Source: Flavobacteriaceae bacterium | Lineage (GTDB): Bacteria > Bacteroidota > Bacteroidia > Flavobacteriales > Flavobacteriaceae | DNA: 46,800 bases | NCBI GenBank assembly: GCA_028284745.1 | Contig: JANQRC010000049.1 | Span: forward strand, 1-46,800 | Reading direction: 5' to 3' | Shown here: piece after piece, positions 18,458-26,149 of the stretch | How the letters are laid out: each line of letters begins with the position of its first letter | How positions within the stretch are numbered: position 1 is the first letter of the stretch | Program-made: the position numbers and the translations under genes | Notes under the pieces: model-generated | What the model was told of the DNA's origin: nothing | Databases searched by the model: none | The model's input: the letters and a program-made list of their open reading frames with translations, nothing else

Positions 18458-18471
18458 ATTGATGTGTCAAT
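18458..18471. promoter_or_regulatory. Candidate MarR operator
   Basis: ATTGATGTGTCAAT is a perfect 5-bp inverted repeat around TGTG that abuts the -7 box of marR. On the minus strand the same area reads TTGATACA and TTGACACA in direct order 17 nt apart. Position and symmetry fit autoregulation by the MarR protein; this is inference. Confidence 0.35.
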
Positions 18472-18479
18472 TATATTTG
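18472..18479 (+). promoter_or_regulatory. -7 box of the marR promoter
   Basis: TATATTTG is an exact TAnnTTTG match, 18 nt before the ATG at 18498. No TTTG is present at the expected -33 distance, as might be expected for a regulated promoter. Confidence 0.5.
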
Positions 18480-18497
18480 TATCAATAAAAAACACAT

Positions 18498-18935
18498 ATG
18501 CATTTTAAAAACCCTTCAGAAACTATTTTCTATCAAATAGAGAAGGCCATAAAGCAATACAGAGTTATGGCTCAGGGAAATTTGAATCAACTAGGCTATA
18601 AAGTGACCATAAATCAAATTCTGATCATGATTCAAATCGACCAACGACCGGATATTAGTCAAGTGGAATTATCAGAGCTACTCTTTAAAGATGTAGCATC
18701 TATAACGCGTATGATAGAACTGTTGGTCAAGGAAGGTTTCATCAAGAGGGAAGAGCATCCCGGCGATCGTAGAAAGAAGCACTTGAAGATCACCGACACG
18801 GGTCATAAGATGTTGGACCTAGCGGTTCCTGTCATTAAAAGAAATAGGGATAGAGCGCAAGAAAACATAAGTGACGAAGAGAAGAGAACACTTTTTGAAC
18901 TATTAGGAAAGATAATTCTAAACACATCAAAATGA
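18498..18935 (+). CDS. MarR family transcriptional regulator
   Basis: A 145-residue winged-helix regulator. Visible features are the N-terminal dimerisation helices, the helix-turn-helix (VTINQILIMIQIDQRPDISQVELSELL region, with recognition helix LFKDVASITRMIELLVKEGFI), the wing with REEHPGDRRKKHLKITDTG (the DxR motif typical of MarR wings), and C-terminal dimerisation helices. Such proteins usually repress a neighbouring gene or their own promoter and are released by small ligands. The stop codon overlaps the ATG of the next, now broken gene (ATGA at 18932-18935), so the original target was probably that hydrolase operon. The regulator itself looks intact. Confidence 0.92.
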   Translation: MHFKNPSETIFYQIEKAIKQYRVMAQGNLNQLGYKVTINQILIMIQIDQRPDISQVELSELLFKDVASITRMIELLVKEGFIKREEHPGDRRKKHLKITDTGHKMLDLAVPVIKRNRDRAQENISDEEKRTLFELLGKIILNTSK

Positions 18936-19365
18936 AATATTTGGCCATTATAGCGATCTTGCTTTTTGAGTTTCACAGCATGTTGAATCATCTAGAGCAA
19001 GGTACGCGCTGTCTATTCGGAAAAAGTAAACCGAATAGATAAGCTTATTGACAGGCACTGATCTGAACGAAAAATATCATGGTTCGATACTAATAATTGC
19101 AGATGAAGAAGAAGTCTTGCTGCAGAAGTCCTACGGTTTTTCAGCACATGATAACATGCCCAATGAGACGAACTCAAGGCATGGCATTGCTTCCCTGGGA
19201 AAAATGCCTACTGCCGTTGCAGTGATGCAATTGGTAGAAAGCAGACAAATTGCTCTTGGGTAAACTGTAGGTGAAGTATTGCCTGATCATCCTAACAAGG
19301 AAGCTCACGTGATCACCATTCAACAATGGGCCATTGAAGGTCTACAACCATTAGAAGCGGAATAA
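18932..19365 (+). pseudogene. Remnant of a serine beta-lactamase-like hydrolase
   Basis: Pieces of a class C beta-lactamase-like protein are spread over three frames. It opens with ATG at 18932 (MKYLAIIAILLFEFHSM, a signal peptide), shifts to a frame reading VYSEKVNRIDKLIDRH, then to GTDLNEKYHGSILIIADEEE. The third piece has the family block GIASLGKMPTAVAVMQLVES, where SLGK is the SxxK nucleophile motif, and is cut by TAA at 19261-19263; the same frame continues with TVGEVLPDHPN and ITIQQ (normally ITIQQLLTHTSG) and ends at 19365. The rest, including the YxN motif, is gone. At least two frameshifts, one internal stop and a 3' deletion make function very unlikely. It overlaps marR by 4 bp. Confidence 0.8.
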
Positions 19366-19370
19366 ACTGT

Positions 19371-19784
19371 CTAATCCAAAAACTTGGCGTGCAGGTCTGG
19401 GGTTGGGATCCAGCAGTTGTCTTGACGCCCGAACCAGCGATAGCGGTTCTTGGCTATGATGTCGTAAAAGAAATTACGAATCGGAGCTGGTAATATCAAG
19501 AATATTTGAAGTAGGGGCCACGCGGCACCTAGATGCTTGGCAATACGGATCGCAGCAGATGACTTTACATGATAGGCCATGGCGGATTCTACCAAGATGA
19601 TCGAGTCGATCTTCGAAGTGTCGATGTTCCGGTCCGAAATGAATTGTCGCCCCAGTTCTGATTGTAATGAAGCAAAGCGAAAAAGATCTTTCTTGTCGCG
19701 TTCGATCACAAACTGGACGGATGCATTGCACAAATTGCAAACACCATCGAAGAGGATCAATTGCTTTCCATACAAGTCTACCAT
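19371..19784 (-). CDS. DCC family thiol-disulfide oxidoreductase-like protein (DUF393)
   Basis: A 137-residue member of the DCC/DUF393 family, named after its N-terminal DGVCNLC motif (residues 13-19 here, with the two cysteines of a thioredoxin-like CxxC). Further family features are FVIERDKKDLFRFASLQSELG, a short hydrophobic segment (LGAAWPLLQIFLILPAPIRNFFYD) and a terminal RYRWFGR...CWIP. The family is assumed to have thiol-disulfide exchange activity but has no settled function. The gene converges on the hydrolase remnant, with only 5 bp between the two ends. A perfect -7 box ends 4 nt before the ATG, so the mRNA may be leaderless. Confidence 0.88.
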   Translation of the reverse strand: MVDLYGKQLILFDGVCNLCNASVQFVIERDKKDLFRFASLQSELGRQFISDRNIDTSKIDSIILVESAMAYHVKSSAAIRIAKHLGAAWPLLQIFLILPAPIRNFFYDIIAKNRYRWFGRQDNCWIPTPDLHAKFLD

Positions 19785-19788
19785 ACTG

Positions 19789-19796
19789 CAAAGATA
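19789..19796 (-). promoter_or_regulatory. -7 box of the DCC gene, suggesting a leaderless mRNA
   Basis: On the minus strand the sequence is TATCTTTG, an exact TAnnTTTG match, followed by CAGT and the ATG at 19784. Transcription would start at or within a few bases of the start codon. Confidence 0.4.
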
Positions 19797-19824
19797 CGAC
19801 AGCTTTTAATGAGGCAGAACAAGT

Positions 19825-19911
19825 TTAGAGTTTGTTTAAGAATTCTGAAAGTTGTTCATTGATGTTACGACCCTCCTGGGCCAGAAGATATTGCTTGGGA
19901 TCGAAAATGCA
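19825..19911 (-). pseudogene. Short coding-like tail downstream of mutS2
   Basis: Just after the mutS2 stop, a different frame reads CIFDPKQYLLAQEGRNINEQ and continues to a TAA at 19825. The composition looks like a real amphipathic protein C-terminus, but there is no start codon and no match I can name. It may be the end of a decayed gene once located behind mutS2, or chance. Confidence 0.2.
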
Positions 19912-19927
19912 ATTAAAAAAACAGGAG

Positions 19928-22093
19928 TTACTTTTTGGATTCGACCAGCTCCAGCTGTCCCAAACTGACATTTGTCGTAAAGAGGCCGTAGTTCACTATG
20001 GCCTTTTCTTTTTCTATTTGATCGATGCTGCCAACGGCTCTTCCGTCGCGCAATCGCACACGATCTCCTACTTTGAAGACTGGTCTTGGCTTAGGCTTGG
20101 CTGCTTCCTTTTTCTTATGGGCTCGTTTTTCTTTGCGAACCACAGTGATCTTCTGTGCTACTTCTTGCTCTACCTTGTGCTTTTTCTGTTTCCGTTCTTT
20201 GGACTCTTTGACAGTGGTCTTTTTTCGTTTAGAGTTTTCTGTCTCTACCAACTTTAGCAATGCAGAGATCAAAGGACGTTTTTTGTTATCGATAAAATAG
20301 CGTTCCGCTACGTCATTCACACGATTGCCCAAAACGATCATGCGTTGGTTATGGTCGTACAACTCTTGATAGTTAGATAGCTTATCTTTCAGCCGTTGAT
20401 TCAAATGATTGAGTTGTTGTTGTTCTTCGCGCGCCTTGGTCTCTTCTTCTTTGAGTGACCTTGAGGTCTTTTCCATCTGGCTACGTTGTTTTTGCAATTT
20501 CGCTATGGTGGCATCAAAGCGCACCTTGCCACGTTCGATCTTCTTTTTGGCCTTGTTGATCAGGCTATAAGGTATGCCATTCTTCTGAGCGACCTCGAAA
20601 GTGAATGAGCTTCCTGCTTCACCCATCACCAACTTGAATACAGGTTCTAGCGTCCTATTGTCAAACTGCATGTTGGCATTGCTCATGTGGGGCATCTCAT
20701 TGGCCAACAGCTTTAGGTTGGCATAGTGCGTGGTGATCACCCCGAAAGCCTCTTCATTATAGAAATGTTCCAGAAAGGCTTCCGCTAGGGCACCACCAAG
20801 CTCCGGGTCACTACCCGTACCAAACTCATCAATGAGAAATAGGGTGTTCCTGTTCACTTTTTTCAAGAACTGGTTCATGTTCTTCAAGCGATAGCTATAG
20901 GTGCTCAAATGGTTTTCTATGCTTTGATTGTCGCCAATGTCTGTCAGAATTTTGTCAAAAAGGCATGCCTCACTACGTTCATGGACAGGGATGAGCATTC
21001 CGCTTTGCAACATCACCTGTAACAGCCCGATCGTCTTGAGGGTGATGCTTTTTCCACCAGCATTGGGCCCAGAGATCACAATGATACGATTCTCATGGCC
21101 CAAGGCCATCGATTGTGGATATGTAGGCTTGCCTTCTTCAAGATTTGTGAGGTAGAGTAGTGGGTGGTAGGCATCCCTAACGTTATAATTCCTTTCTTTT
21201 GATATCTTCGGAAGGACCGCATTCAGTTGTTTGGCATACAATGCTTTGGAAGCGTATACATCTACATCGCCCAAAAATTCTTGATAATCTGCCAACCACG
21301 GTGTATAAGGACGAATGAGGTCAGTGAGTTGCTTTAGAATACGGACAACTTCTTCTTTCTCCTCGTATTCTAGATTGTTCAGCTCGCGTGAAAGCTGTAG
21401 TGTGGCATCTGGTTCAACGAAAACAATGCTTCCCGTCTTCGAGCTACCCATGATGGCGCCTTTCACCTTTTTGCGATGCATCGCTTTGACTGCCAGAACA
21501 CGATGGCTATCGATGACAGACTCACGGATCTCGTCTAGATAATCTGCTTGATGGTAACGACTCAAGGCCGAGTTGAAGCTGCTGCCTATTTTTGCCCGTA
21601 CTTTGTTTATCTGATTCCTTATACTGAACAACTCACCGGAAGCATTGTCCCTTACTTCACCGAATCGGTCGATGATCCTGTTGACCGCATTGATGACCTC
21701 GGTGGTGGTCTCGATAGTATCCGACCTTAAGAATAACGTAGGGTAGTACTCCTTGAATTTCTTCAAGAATTTCACTAAGACATTTACGGTCTCAGAGAGG
21801 CTTGCAATGTCTCGGTACCCTTGAATCTCTAGAAAAGTGTTTTCAACGCCAAGAAGCTTTAGCTGTTTGTCTATGGCTTGAAAACCGTGATCGGGAATTC
21901 GATTGTCATTGTCAAACGAAGCTAAGTACTCGTTCACCTGGCTCAAATGTGCTTTTAGAGATTCTTCATCAGTGAAAGGCTTCGTATGCAGGATCTTGGC
22001 ACTACCAATATCCGTAGAAGCATGATGTGCAACCTGTTCTAGCACAGTGTAGAACTCAAGGTCTTGTAATGTCTTTTTTGAAATGCCTTTCAT
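19928..22093 (-). CDS. mutS2: MutS2-type ATPase lacking the Smr domain
   Basis: A protein of about 721 residues. I choose the ATG at 22093 (MKGISKKTLQDLEFYTVLEQ) because a -7 box lies at 22121-22128; the frame is open to 22141 but the extra 16 residues would start upstream of the transcript. Core and clamp regions are followed by the ATPase: Walker A SGPNAGGKS, Walker B TLFLIDEFGTGSDPELGG and the MutS signature LITTHYANLK-like segment (VITTHYANLK). A long charged coiled coil leads to a KOW-like end (FKVGDRVRLRDGRAVG). The C-terminal Smr nuclease domain of classical MutS2 (LDLRG) is missing, as in other Bacteroidota. MutS2 acts on recombination intermediates or collided ribosomes in other bacteria; without Smr, cleavage would need a partner. 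Confidence 0.93.
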   Translation of the reverse strand: MKGISKKTLQDLEFYTVLEQVAHHASTDIGSAKILHTKPFTDEESLKAHLSQVNEYLASFDNDNRIPDHGFQAIDKQLKLLGVENTFLEIQGYRDIASLSETVNVLVKFLKKFKEYYPTLFLRSDTIETTTEVINAVNRIIDRFGEVRDNASGELFSIRNQINKVRAKIGSSFNSALSRYHQADYLDEIRESVIDSHRVLAVKAMHRKKVKGAIMGSSKTGSIVFVEPDATLQLSRELNNLEYEEKEEVVRILKQLTDLIRPYTPWLADYQEFLGDVDVYASKALYAKQLNAVLPKISKERNYNVRDAYHPLLYLTNLEEGKPTYPQSMALGHENRIIVISGPNAGGKSITLKTIGLLQVMLQSGMLIPVHERSEACLFDKILTDIGDNQSIENHLSTYSYRLKNMNQFLKKVNRNTLFLIDEFGTGSDPELGGALAEAFLEHFYNEEAFGVITTHYANLKLLANEMPHMSNANMQFDNRTLEPVFKLVMGEAGSSFTFEVAQKNGIPYSLINKAKKKIERGKVRFDATIAKLQKQRSQMEKTSRSLKEEETKAREEQQQLNHLNQRLKDKLSNYQELYDHNQRMIVLGNRVNDVAERYFIDNKKRPLISALLKLVETENSKRKKTTVKESKERKQKKHKVEQEVAQKITVVRKEKRAHKKKEAAKPKPRPVFKVGDRVRLRDGRAVGSIDQIEKEKAIVNYGLFTTNVSLGQLELVESKK

Positions 22094-22120
22094 GTGAAAA
22101 TTGCTATTTTTATAGCGAAA

Positions 22121-22128
22121 CAAAAGTA
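22121..22128 (-). promoter_or_regulatory. -7 box of mutS2
   Basis: The minus strand reads TACTTTTG, an exact TAnnTTTG match, 27 nt before the ATG at 22093. It supports that start over the one at 22141, which would overlap ung. Confidence 0.5.
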
Positions 22129-22139
22129 CCATTTTTTGC

Positions 22140-22805
22140 ATGAACGTAGTTATAGAGCCAAGCTGGAAGGCGCACCTTCGATCTGAATTTGAAAGCCTTT
22201 ATTTTCAATCGCTGGTCCAGTTTGTGAAGAGTGAATACAAAGGCCATACGTGCTATCCGCCAGGAAAACAGATATTTGCCGCCTTTGACCATTGCACTTT
22301 CGATAATCTAAAGGTCGTTATTCTTGGTCAAGACCCTTATCATGGCCCTAGGCAAGCCAACGGGTTATGCTTCTCTGTACATGATGGCATGCCTCATCCG
22401 CCATCACTGGTGAACATCTTCAAAGAAACGTGCCAGGACCTTGGGTTGGCCTATCCTAAAAGCGGCGATCTGTCTCGCTGGGCTAGCCAAGGAGTCTTGT
22501 TATTGAATGCAACACTGACCGTTAGAGCCCATAGTGCTGGAAGTCATCAGAACAAGGGCTGGGAGCAGTTTACGGATGCCGTTATTCGAACAATTTCTGA
22601 TCGTAAGGAGAAGGTTGTTTTTATGCTTTGGGGCGGATATGCGAAGAAAAAGGGTAGAGTGATCAATATGCAAAAGCATCGTGTACTTACTTCGGGGCAT
22701 CCGTCTCCTTTGAGTGCTAATCGTGGCCTATGGTTCGGGAACAAGCATTTTAGCAGATGCAATGACTATCTAAGAGATAATTCCATCGATGCCATAGATT
22801 GGTAA
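22140..22805 (+). CDS. ung: Uracil-DNA glycosylase (family 1)
   Basis: A 221-residue enzyme of normal length that removes uracil from DNA in base excision repair. The water-activating motif GQDPYHG (63-69, catalytic Asp65), the LLNATLTVRAHSAGSHQNKG block and the DNA-intercalating loop GHPSPLS (His187) are all intact. It is divergent from mutS2 with 46 bp between the two starts, so two DNA maintenance genes share a control region. A hairpin follows the stop codon. Confidence 0.97.
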   Translation: MNVVIEPSWKAHLRSEFESLYFQSLVQFVKSEYKGHTCYPPGKQIFAAFDHCTFDNLKVVILGQDPYHGPRQANGLCFSVHDGMPHPPSLVNIFKETCQDLGLAYPKSGDLSRWASQGVLLLNATLTVRAHSAGSHQNKGWEQFTDAVIRTISDRKEKVVFMLWGGYAKKKGRVINMQKHRVLTSGHPSPLSANRGLWFGNKHFSRCNDYLRDNSIDAIDW

Positions 22806-22807
22806 AA

Positions 22808-22840
22808 CAAAAGGCCTTCGATAGGATCGAAAGCCCTTTG
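22808..22840 (+). terminator. Hairpin terminator after ung
   Basis: AAAGG/CCTTT and CTTCGAT/ATCGAAAG pair around AGG in a nearly perfect 13-bp stem (one mismatch, one bulge) that begins 3-5 nt after the stop codon. The descending arm ends in CCCTTTG rather than a long T run. Confidence 0.55.
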
Positions 22841-23172
22841 CTGCCTTATGGCATACCATTCAGGCCTTTGGCCCTTCAGATTCATCTCGCCTCCAAGATC
22901 TTCTCTTCGGTCTGATGTTCGATGTTTTGCGCGTGCAGCATAGCTACTTCTTGGACCTGCTGAATGTCAGCACTCCTGTTTATGCCCTTGCCCATACAAT
23001 TGGAAGCACAAAACACAGCGCAACAATTACAAAAAATAACTGTTTCGCGTAATGGTCATTGATTAATAGCTGATATAAAAGTAGATAAAAATCTAGAGGA
23101 ACGGCAGATTTTTCGGGTTATATACTTAAAAGATCGGTGAATTGCTTCATGCTGTTCAGCCATTGATATTGC
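22841..23172. other. Intergenic stretch, possible degenerate small gene
   Basis: No secure gene. On the minus strand, two neighbouring frames read a hydrophobic segment (FFVIVALCFVLPIVWARA, about 22993-23050) and then, after a shift, MGKGINRSADIQQVQEVAML and 17 further residues to a TGA at 22882. Joined, they would resemble a small exported protein broken by a frameshift; chance is also possible. The part next to 23173 shows nothing I recognise. Confidence 0.2.
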
Positions 23173-24021
23173 TCAATTGAACAAGATCTTGGTTGCCGGA
23201 AATGGCTCTTCGACGATGTTCAAGGTATGGAGCGTTCGCTGTATCTTCTCAATTTCTGAGGGCGTTAAGTTGCTCTGCGACCATTCTGTGATGCGCAACC
23301 ATTCGTTGACGTCTTCTAGTTGTTGTTCATATCGATTTGCCAACGTTCGGTCTATGCTTGGGATGGATTTGAATTCGCGCGTATATAGATTGATCACTTC
23401 AAGAATGTGCTCGATGGTCGTAGCTTCCTCTTCCAGCATCTCGTTCCTCGCTGCGACCACAAAACAGGGCCAAGGTGTAGGGCATTCGCCTATTCGTCTA
23501 AAAGTATCATTGTCGACCAGCGGTTTGGTAGTGAATTTTTCCCACATGAAGTAATCAGCGGTACCTTTTGTCAGTGCTTCTACTGCACCATTTAGGTCAT
23601 TGATAACTTCAAACTGCAGGTCATCTGTGTCCCAAAGGTTGTTCTGGGCGTTCACATAGGCCATCAGATGACTTCCGCTACCATAGCGACTGATCGCAGT
23701 TTTTGTCCCTTTTAGCTGGTCTACGGATGTATATGTTGAACTTGCAGCTACATGAATTCCCCACATCAATGGAGACGCAACGTATGCTTGCACGATCTTT
23801 GACGGATTTCCTGCTGCGATATCCTTTATGATACCCTCTGTGAGTATAATGGCAATGTCTGTCTCTCCTTCACGTAACATATTCGCCATGCGTCCAGTAC
23901 CTTCAGGAATATCGGTCCATTGTAGACCGATGCCTCGATCTTCAAAAGCACCTTCCTCTATGGCCATATGCCATGGTAAGTTAAAATGTTCTGGAACCCC
24001 AACGATCCTTATGGTCTTCAC
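23173..24021 (-). CDS. Ca3427-like periplasmic-binding-fold protein without signal peptide
   Basis: A 282-residue type 2 periplasmic-binding-fold protein. I choose the GTG at 24021, 1 bp after the upstream phosphorylase stop; the frame is open 33 codons further but that part overlaps the upstream gene. The sequence begins MKTIRIVGVPEHFNLPWHMA with no signal peptide. Blocks GTGRMANMLREGETDIAIILTEG, ISRYGSGSHLMAYV, ADYFMWEKFTTKPLVD and PTPWPCFVVAA are given here by their key features (GTG, DIA, SRxGSGS, FMWExFTxKP, TPWP); they fit the Ca3427-like family first described from Candida albicans, related to NMT1/THI5 proteins. A cytosolic ligand-binding or small enzyme role is likely rather than ABC import, as no permease or ATPase is nearby. 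Last gene of a five-gene operon. Confidence 0.75.
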   Translation of the reverse strand: MKTIRIVGVPEHFNLPWHMAIEEGAFEDRGIGLQWTDIPEGTGRMANMLREGETDIAIILTEGIIKDIAAGNPSKIVQAYVASPLMWGIHVAASSTYTSVDQLKGTKTAISRYGSGSHLMAYVNAQNNLWDTDDLQFEVINDLNGAVEALTKGTADYFMWEKFTTKPLVDNDTFRRIGECPTPWPCFVVAARNEMLEEEATTIEHILEVINLYTREFKSIPSIDRTLANRYEQQLEDVNEWLRITEWSQSNLTPSEIEKIQRTLHTLNIVEEPFPATKILFN

Positions 24022-24022
24022 G

Positions 24023-24892
24023 TTATTGAGTGAGTTTTTCAAGGGTATATTGAATAAGCGCATCAACGGCAGCCTTTGGGTCCTTGGAAAACAAACCGTT
24101 TGGACGATTCGCGATGACACAATTCATAGAAACCGCGTTATGGCCTAGAAGCTTCGACATACCATAGATAGCTGAGGTCTCCATCTCCAGGTTGGTAATG
24201 CGCCTTCCTTTATATTCAAAAGAGGCCAAGGTATCGTTAAAGTTGGGGTCTTGTACAGGTAAGCGTAGTACGCGACCTTGTGGCCCATAAAAACCTACGT
24301 TAGTTCCGGTGAACCCGTTGTGCACTTCATCTGACTGTAACCTCTGTGCAAGCGACTTACTGCATGTGACCACATACGGTTCAGATTTTGCCATATACCA
24401 ATTGGCATGCCTTACAAACGCCTGTTGCACGTGCTTTAGTTGAATATGTTCACTTACATAATAATGAAGCAGACTATCGAAACCAATAGCCCATTCGCTA
24501 AGTACAAAACTATCAACAGGGATGTCTTTTTGCAATGAGCCTGATGTACCTATTCGCACGATGTCTAAGGAGGTCAGGTCGGACTTAACAGTCCTACTTT
24601 TAAAATCGATATTGGCCAATGCATCTAGTTCATTCAATACGATATCGATATTGTCTGGGCCGATTCCGCTAGAGATAACGGTCAATCGCTTGCCATTTAG
24701 AACACCCGTATGCGAAACGAATTCTCGTTTTTCCTTTTTTAGCTCTATGGAATCGAAATACTTTGAAACGCGCCTAACTCTATTGGGGTCGCCCACAAGG
24801 ATCACAGTGGGTGCGATATCTTCAGGAAGTAGATTAAGATGGTAGATGCTACCATCATCGTTTAAAATGAGTTCTGATGGTTGTAGGTTCAT
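24023..24892 (-). CDS. Nucleoside phosphorylase (uridine phosphorylase-like)
   Basis: A 289-residue PNP/UDP-superfamily phosphorylase, which splits a nucleoside with phosphate into base and ribose 1-phosphate in the cytosol. Visible are the phosphate-binding loop VILVGDPNRVRRVSKYFD, the SSGIGPDNIDIVLNELDAL block, RIGTSGSLQ (the base/phosphate region), and NLEMETSAIYGMSKLLGH, where EMET is the ribose-binding signature. The GTSG and EMETSA sequences fit uridine phosphorylase more than purine enzymes, but the base is not certain. It follows DUF1835 with no gap and precedes the binding-fold protein by 1 bp. The set suggests the nucleoside or its base is handled by the neighbours. Confidence 0.85.
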   Translation of the reverse strand: MNLQPSELILNDDGSIYHLNLLPEDIAPTVILVGDPNRVRRVSKYFDSIELKKEKREFVSHTGVLNGKRLTVISSGIGPDNIDIVLNELDALANIDFKSRTVKSDLTSLDIVRIGTSGSLQKDIPVDSFVLSEWAIGFDSLLHYYVSEHIQLKHVQQAFVRHANWYMAKSEPYVVTCSKSLAQRLQSDEVHNGFTGTNVGFYGPQGRVLRLPVQDPNFNDTLASFEYKGRRITNLEMETSAIYGMSKLLGHNAVSMNCVIANRPNGLFSKDPKAAVDALIQYTLEKLTQ

Positions 24893-25819
24893 TTATAGCG
24901 GAGTTAGCATGCGTTCTGATATGTCATAGGTGAAATCGTATTTCTTAGCTCCACCAAACACGGAGTCGTCTTTCATGATATCTCTGTAATTGACTTGCTT
25001 TTCAAGCGCCTTTCTTCCTTTTTCATTAAGTGAAAGCACTTCAGCACCCTCATCGATAAAAGGTTTCAACCTTTTGATCAGCTTTCTGATCTGACTGTCT
25101 CCATATCCGTAATAACCCTGATACTGAAGCACATATCCCGTTAGTTGATGTAGGGAACGAATGGTGTGCTGGTGAATGAGGTTCAAGGTATGTGTCTCTA
25201 ATAGGTTCAAGCCATTATGCGTCGAAGGAAAGCGTTTCATGTGCGCGCTCAAGCAGTTAGACAGGTAAGGAAAGGATGAAGGCTGTTTCACATACTTCTT
25301 GAATTGGTTTGGAAAAGCGGAATTGTAGACCTTCCAAAGTGTTTGCGCCAATTCCACATCACTTTTTTTCAATGTGATACGATCCTCATAATGCGAAAGT
25401 AACTGGCCCTTGGTAAGTTCGGACAATCCCTTCAGGCCATCTTCACCTTGGACGCGTCCGCTACTGACCAACTGCATGATGCCTTCAAAGCCTTGTTGAC
25501 GCAGCCAGCTAACAGCAGCAATTAGGTTCACATGGCAAAAGAGGTCATACTCAAACCATAAGATCGCCACATCGATATCCTTCACAGAAGGAATACTATC
25601 CAATTCTTCAACAAAACCTTTCTGGTAGCGTTCGTTTGTCACTTCGTAGTCCGAACCTAGATAGGAAGCTCTGTTTTCGATGAAGTCATCTGAATTGATG
25701 TGTTCTGAGGTAGGGCCTTCGCACAACATTTCTCGCCAAGTAACGAGAATCCCCCCAAAACTAAGGTCTTGCAAACGTTCTGTTAGGCTATCACCGTTGC
25801 TTATGTGTAGTATGCTCAT
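24893..25819 (-). CDS. DUF1835 domain-containing protein
   Basis: A 308-residue protein with the DUF1835 N-terminus (ILHISNGDSLTERLQDL, then LVTWREMLCEGPTSEHI and VAILWFEYDLFCHVNLIAA), followed by a helical C-terminal region with QHTIRSLHQLTGYVLQYQGYYG-like sequence and RKLIKRLKPFIDEG. DUF1835 has no established activity. The ATG at 25819 overlaps the stop of the upstream SUI1-like gene by one base (TGATG), so I prefer it to a TTG one codon earlier. The phosphorylase follows directly. No signal peptide or membrane segment is visible, so it is probably cytosolic. Confidence 0.82.
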   Translation of the reverse strand: MSILHISNGDSLTERLQDLSFGGILVTWREMLCEGPTSEHINSDDFIENRASYLGSDYEVTNERYQKGFVEELDSIPSVKDIDVAILWFEYDLFCHVNLIAAVSWLRQQGFEGIMQLVSSGRVQGEDGLKGLSELTKGQLLSHYEDRITLKKSDVELAQTLWKVYNSAFPNQFKKYVKQPSSFPYLSNCLSAHMKRFPSTHNGLNLLETHTLNLIHQHTIRSLHQLTGYVLQYQGYYGYGDSQIRKLIKRLKPFIDEGAEVLSLNEKGRKALEKQVNYRDIMKDDSVFGGAKKYDFTYDISERMLTPL

Positions 25820-26145
25820 CAACCACCCACTCTTTTTGTTGTAAATCCAAGACCTTGAAGCATTTGCATGATCTGGTCTCTATGGTCCCCTTGAATGATG
25901 ATCGCCTCATTTTTAAAACTGCCACCAACGCTAAGCTTCGACTTGATCATCTTCGCCAGTTTCTTAAAGTCGTCAGTAGCGCCGTTATAACCTTCTAAGA
26001 TGGTCACAGGTTTTCCTTTTCGCTTTTCGTATTTACAGACGATGGGCTCGTCTTGCAACCAGATATCGTGTGATAGAATCTTTTCCTTCTCCTCACTGAC
26101 CTCATGATCGGGAAAAAGCTTCTTCAGCTGGTCTTGTAGGTCCAT
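25819..26145 (-). CDS. SUI1/YciH family translation factor-like protein
   Basis: A 108-residue protein of the eIF1/SUI1 family (bacterial YciH). The C-terminal domain (about residues 32-108) shows RKGKPVTILEGYNGATDDF, KLAKMIKSKLSVGGSFKN (the conserved LKxxxGxGGxxK-like region) and IIIQGDHRDQIMQMLQGLGF, all standard for the fold. E. coli YciH can act in initiation fidelity, but its role in Bacteroidota is not settled. It lies 4 bp after the oxygenase gene and overlaps DUF1835 by one base, so it is embedded in the operon. Confidence 0.88.
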   Translation of the reverse strand: MDLQDQLKKLFPDHEVSEEKEKILSHDIWLQDEPIVCKYEKRKGKPVTILEGYNGATDDFKKLAKMIKSKLSVGGSFKNEAIIIQGDHRDQIMQMLQGLGFTTKRVGG

Positions 26146-26149
26146 GGGA

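Noticed and set aside
22882-22995. A 37-codon minus-strand gene starting MGKGINRS
   Set aside because: The hydrophobic part that would be its signal peptide is in another frame, there is no ribosome site, and no family is recognised; kept only as a note in the intergenic entry.
23173-24120. Longer version of the Ca3427-like protein starting at 24120
   Set aside because: The first 33 codons overlap the phosphorylase gene in another frame and the homologous region begins at the GTG at 24021.
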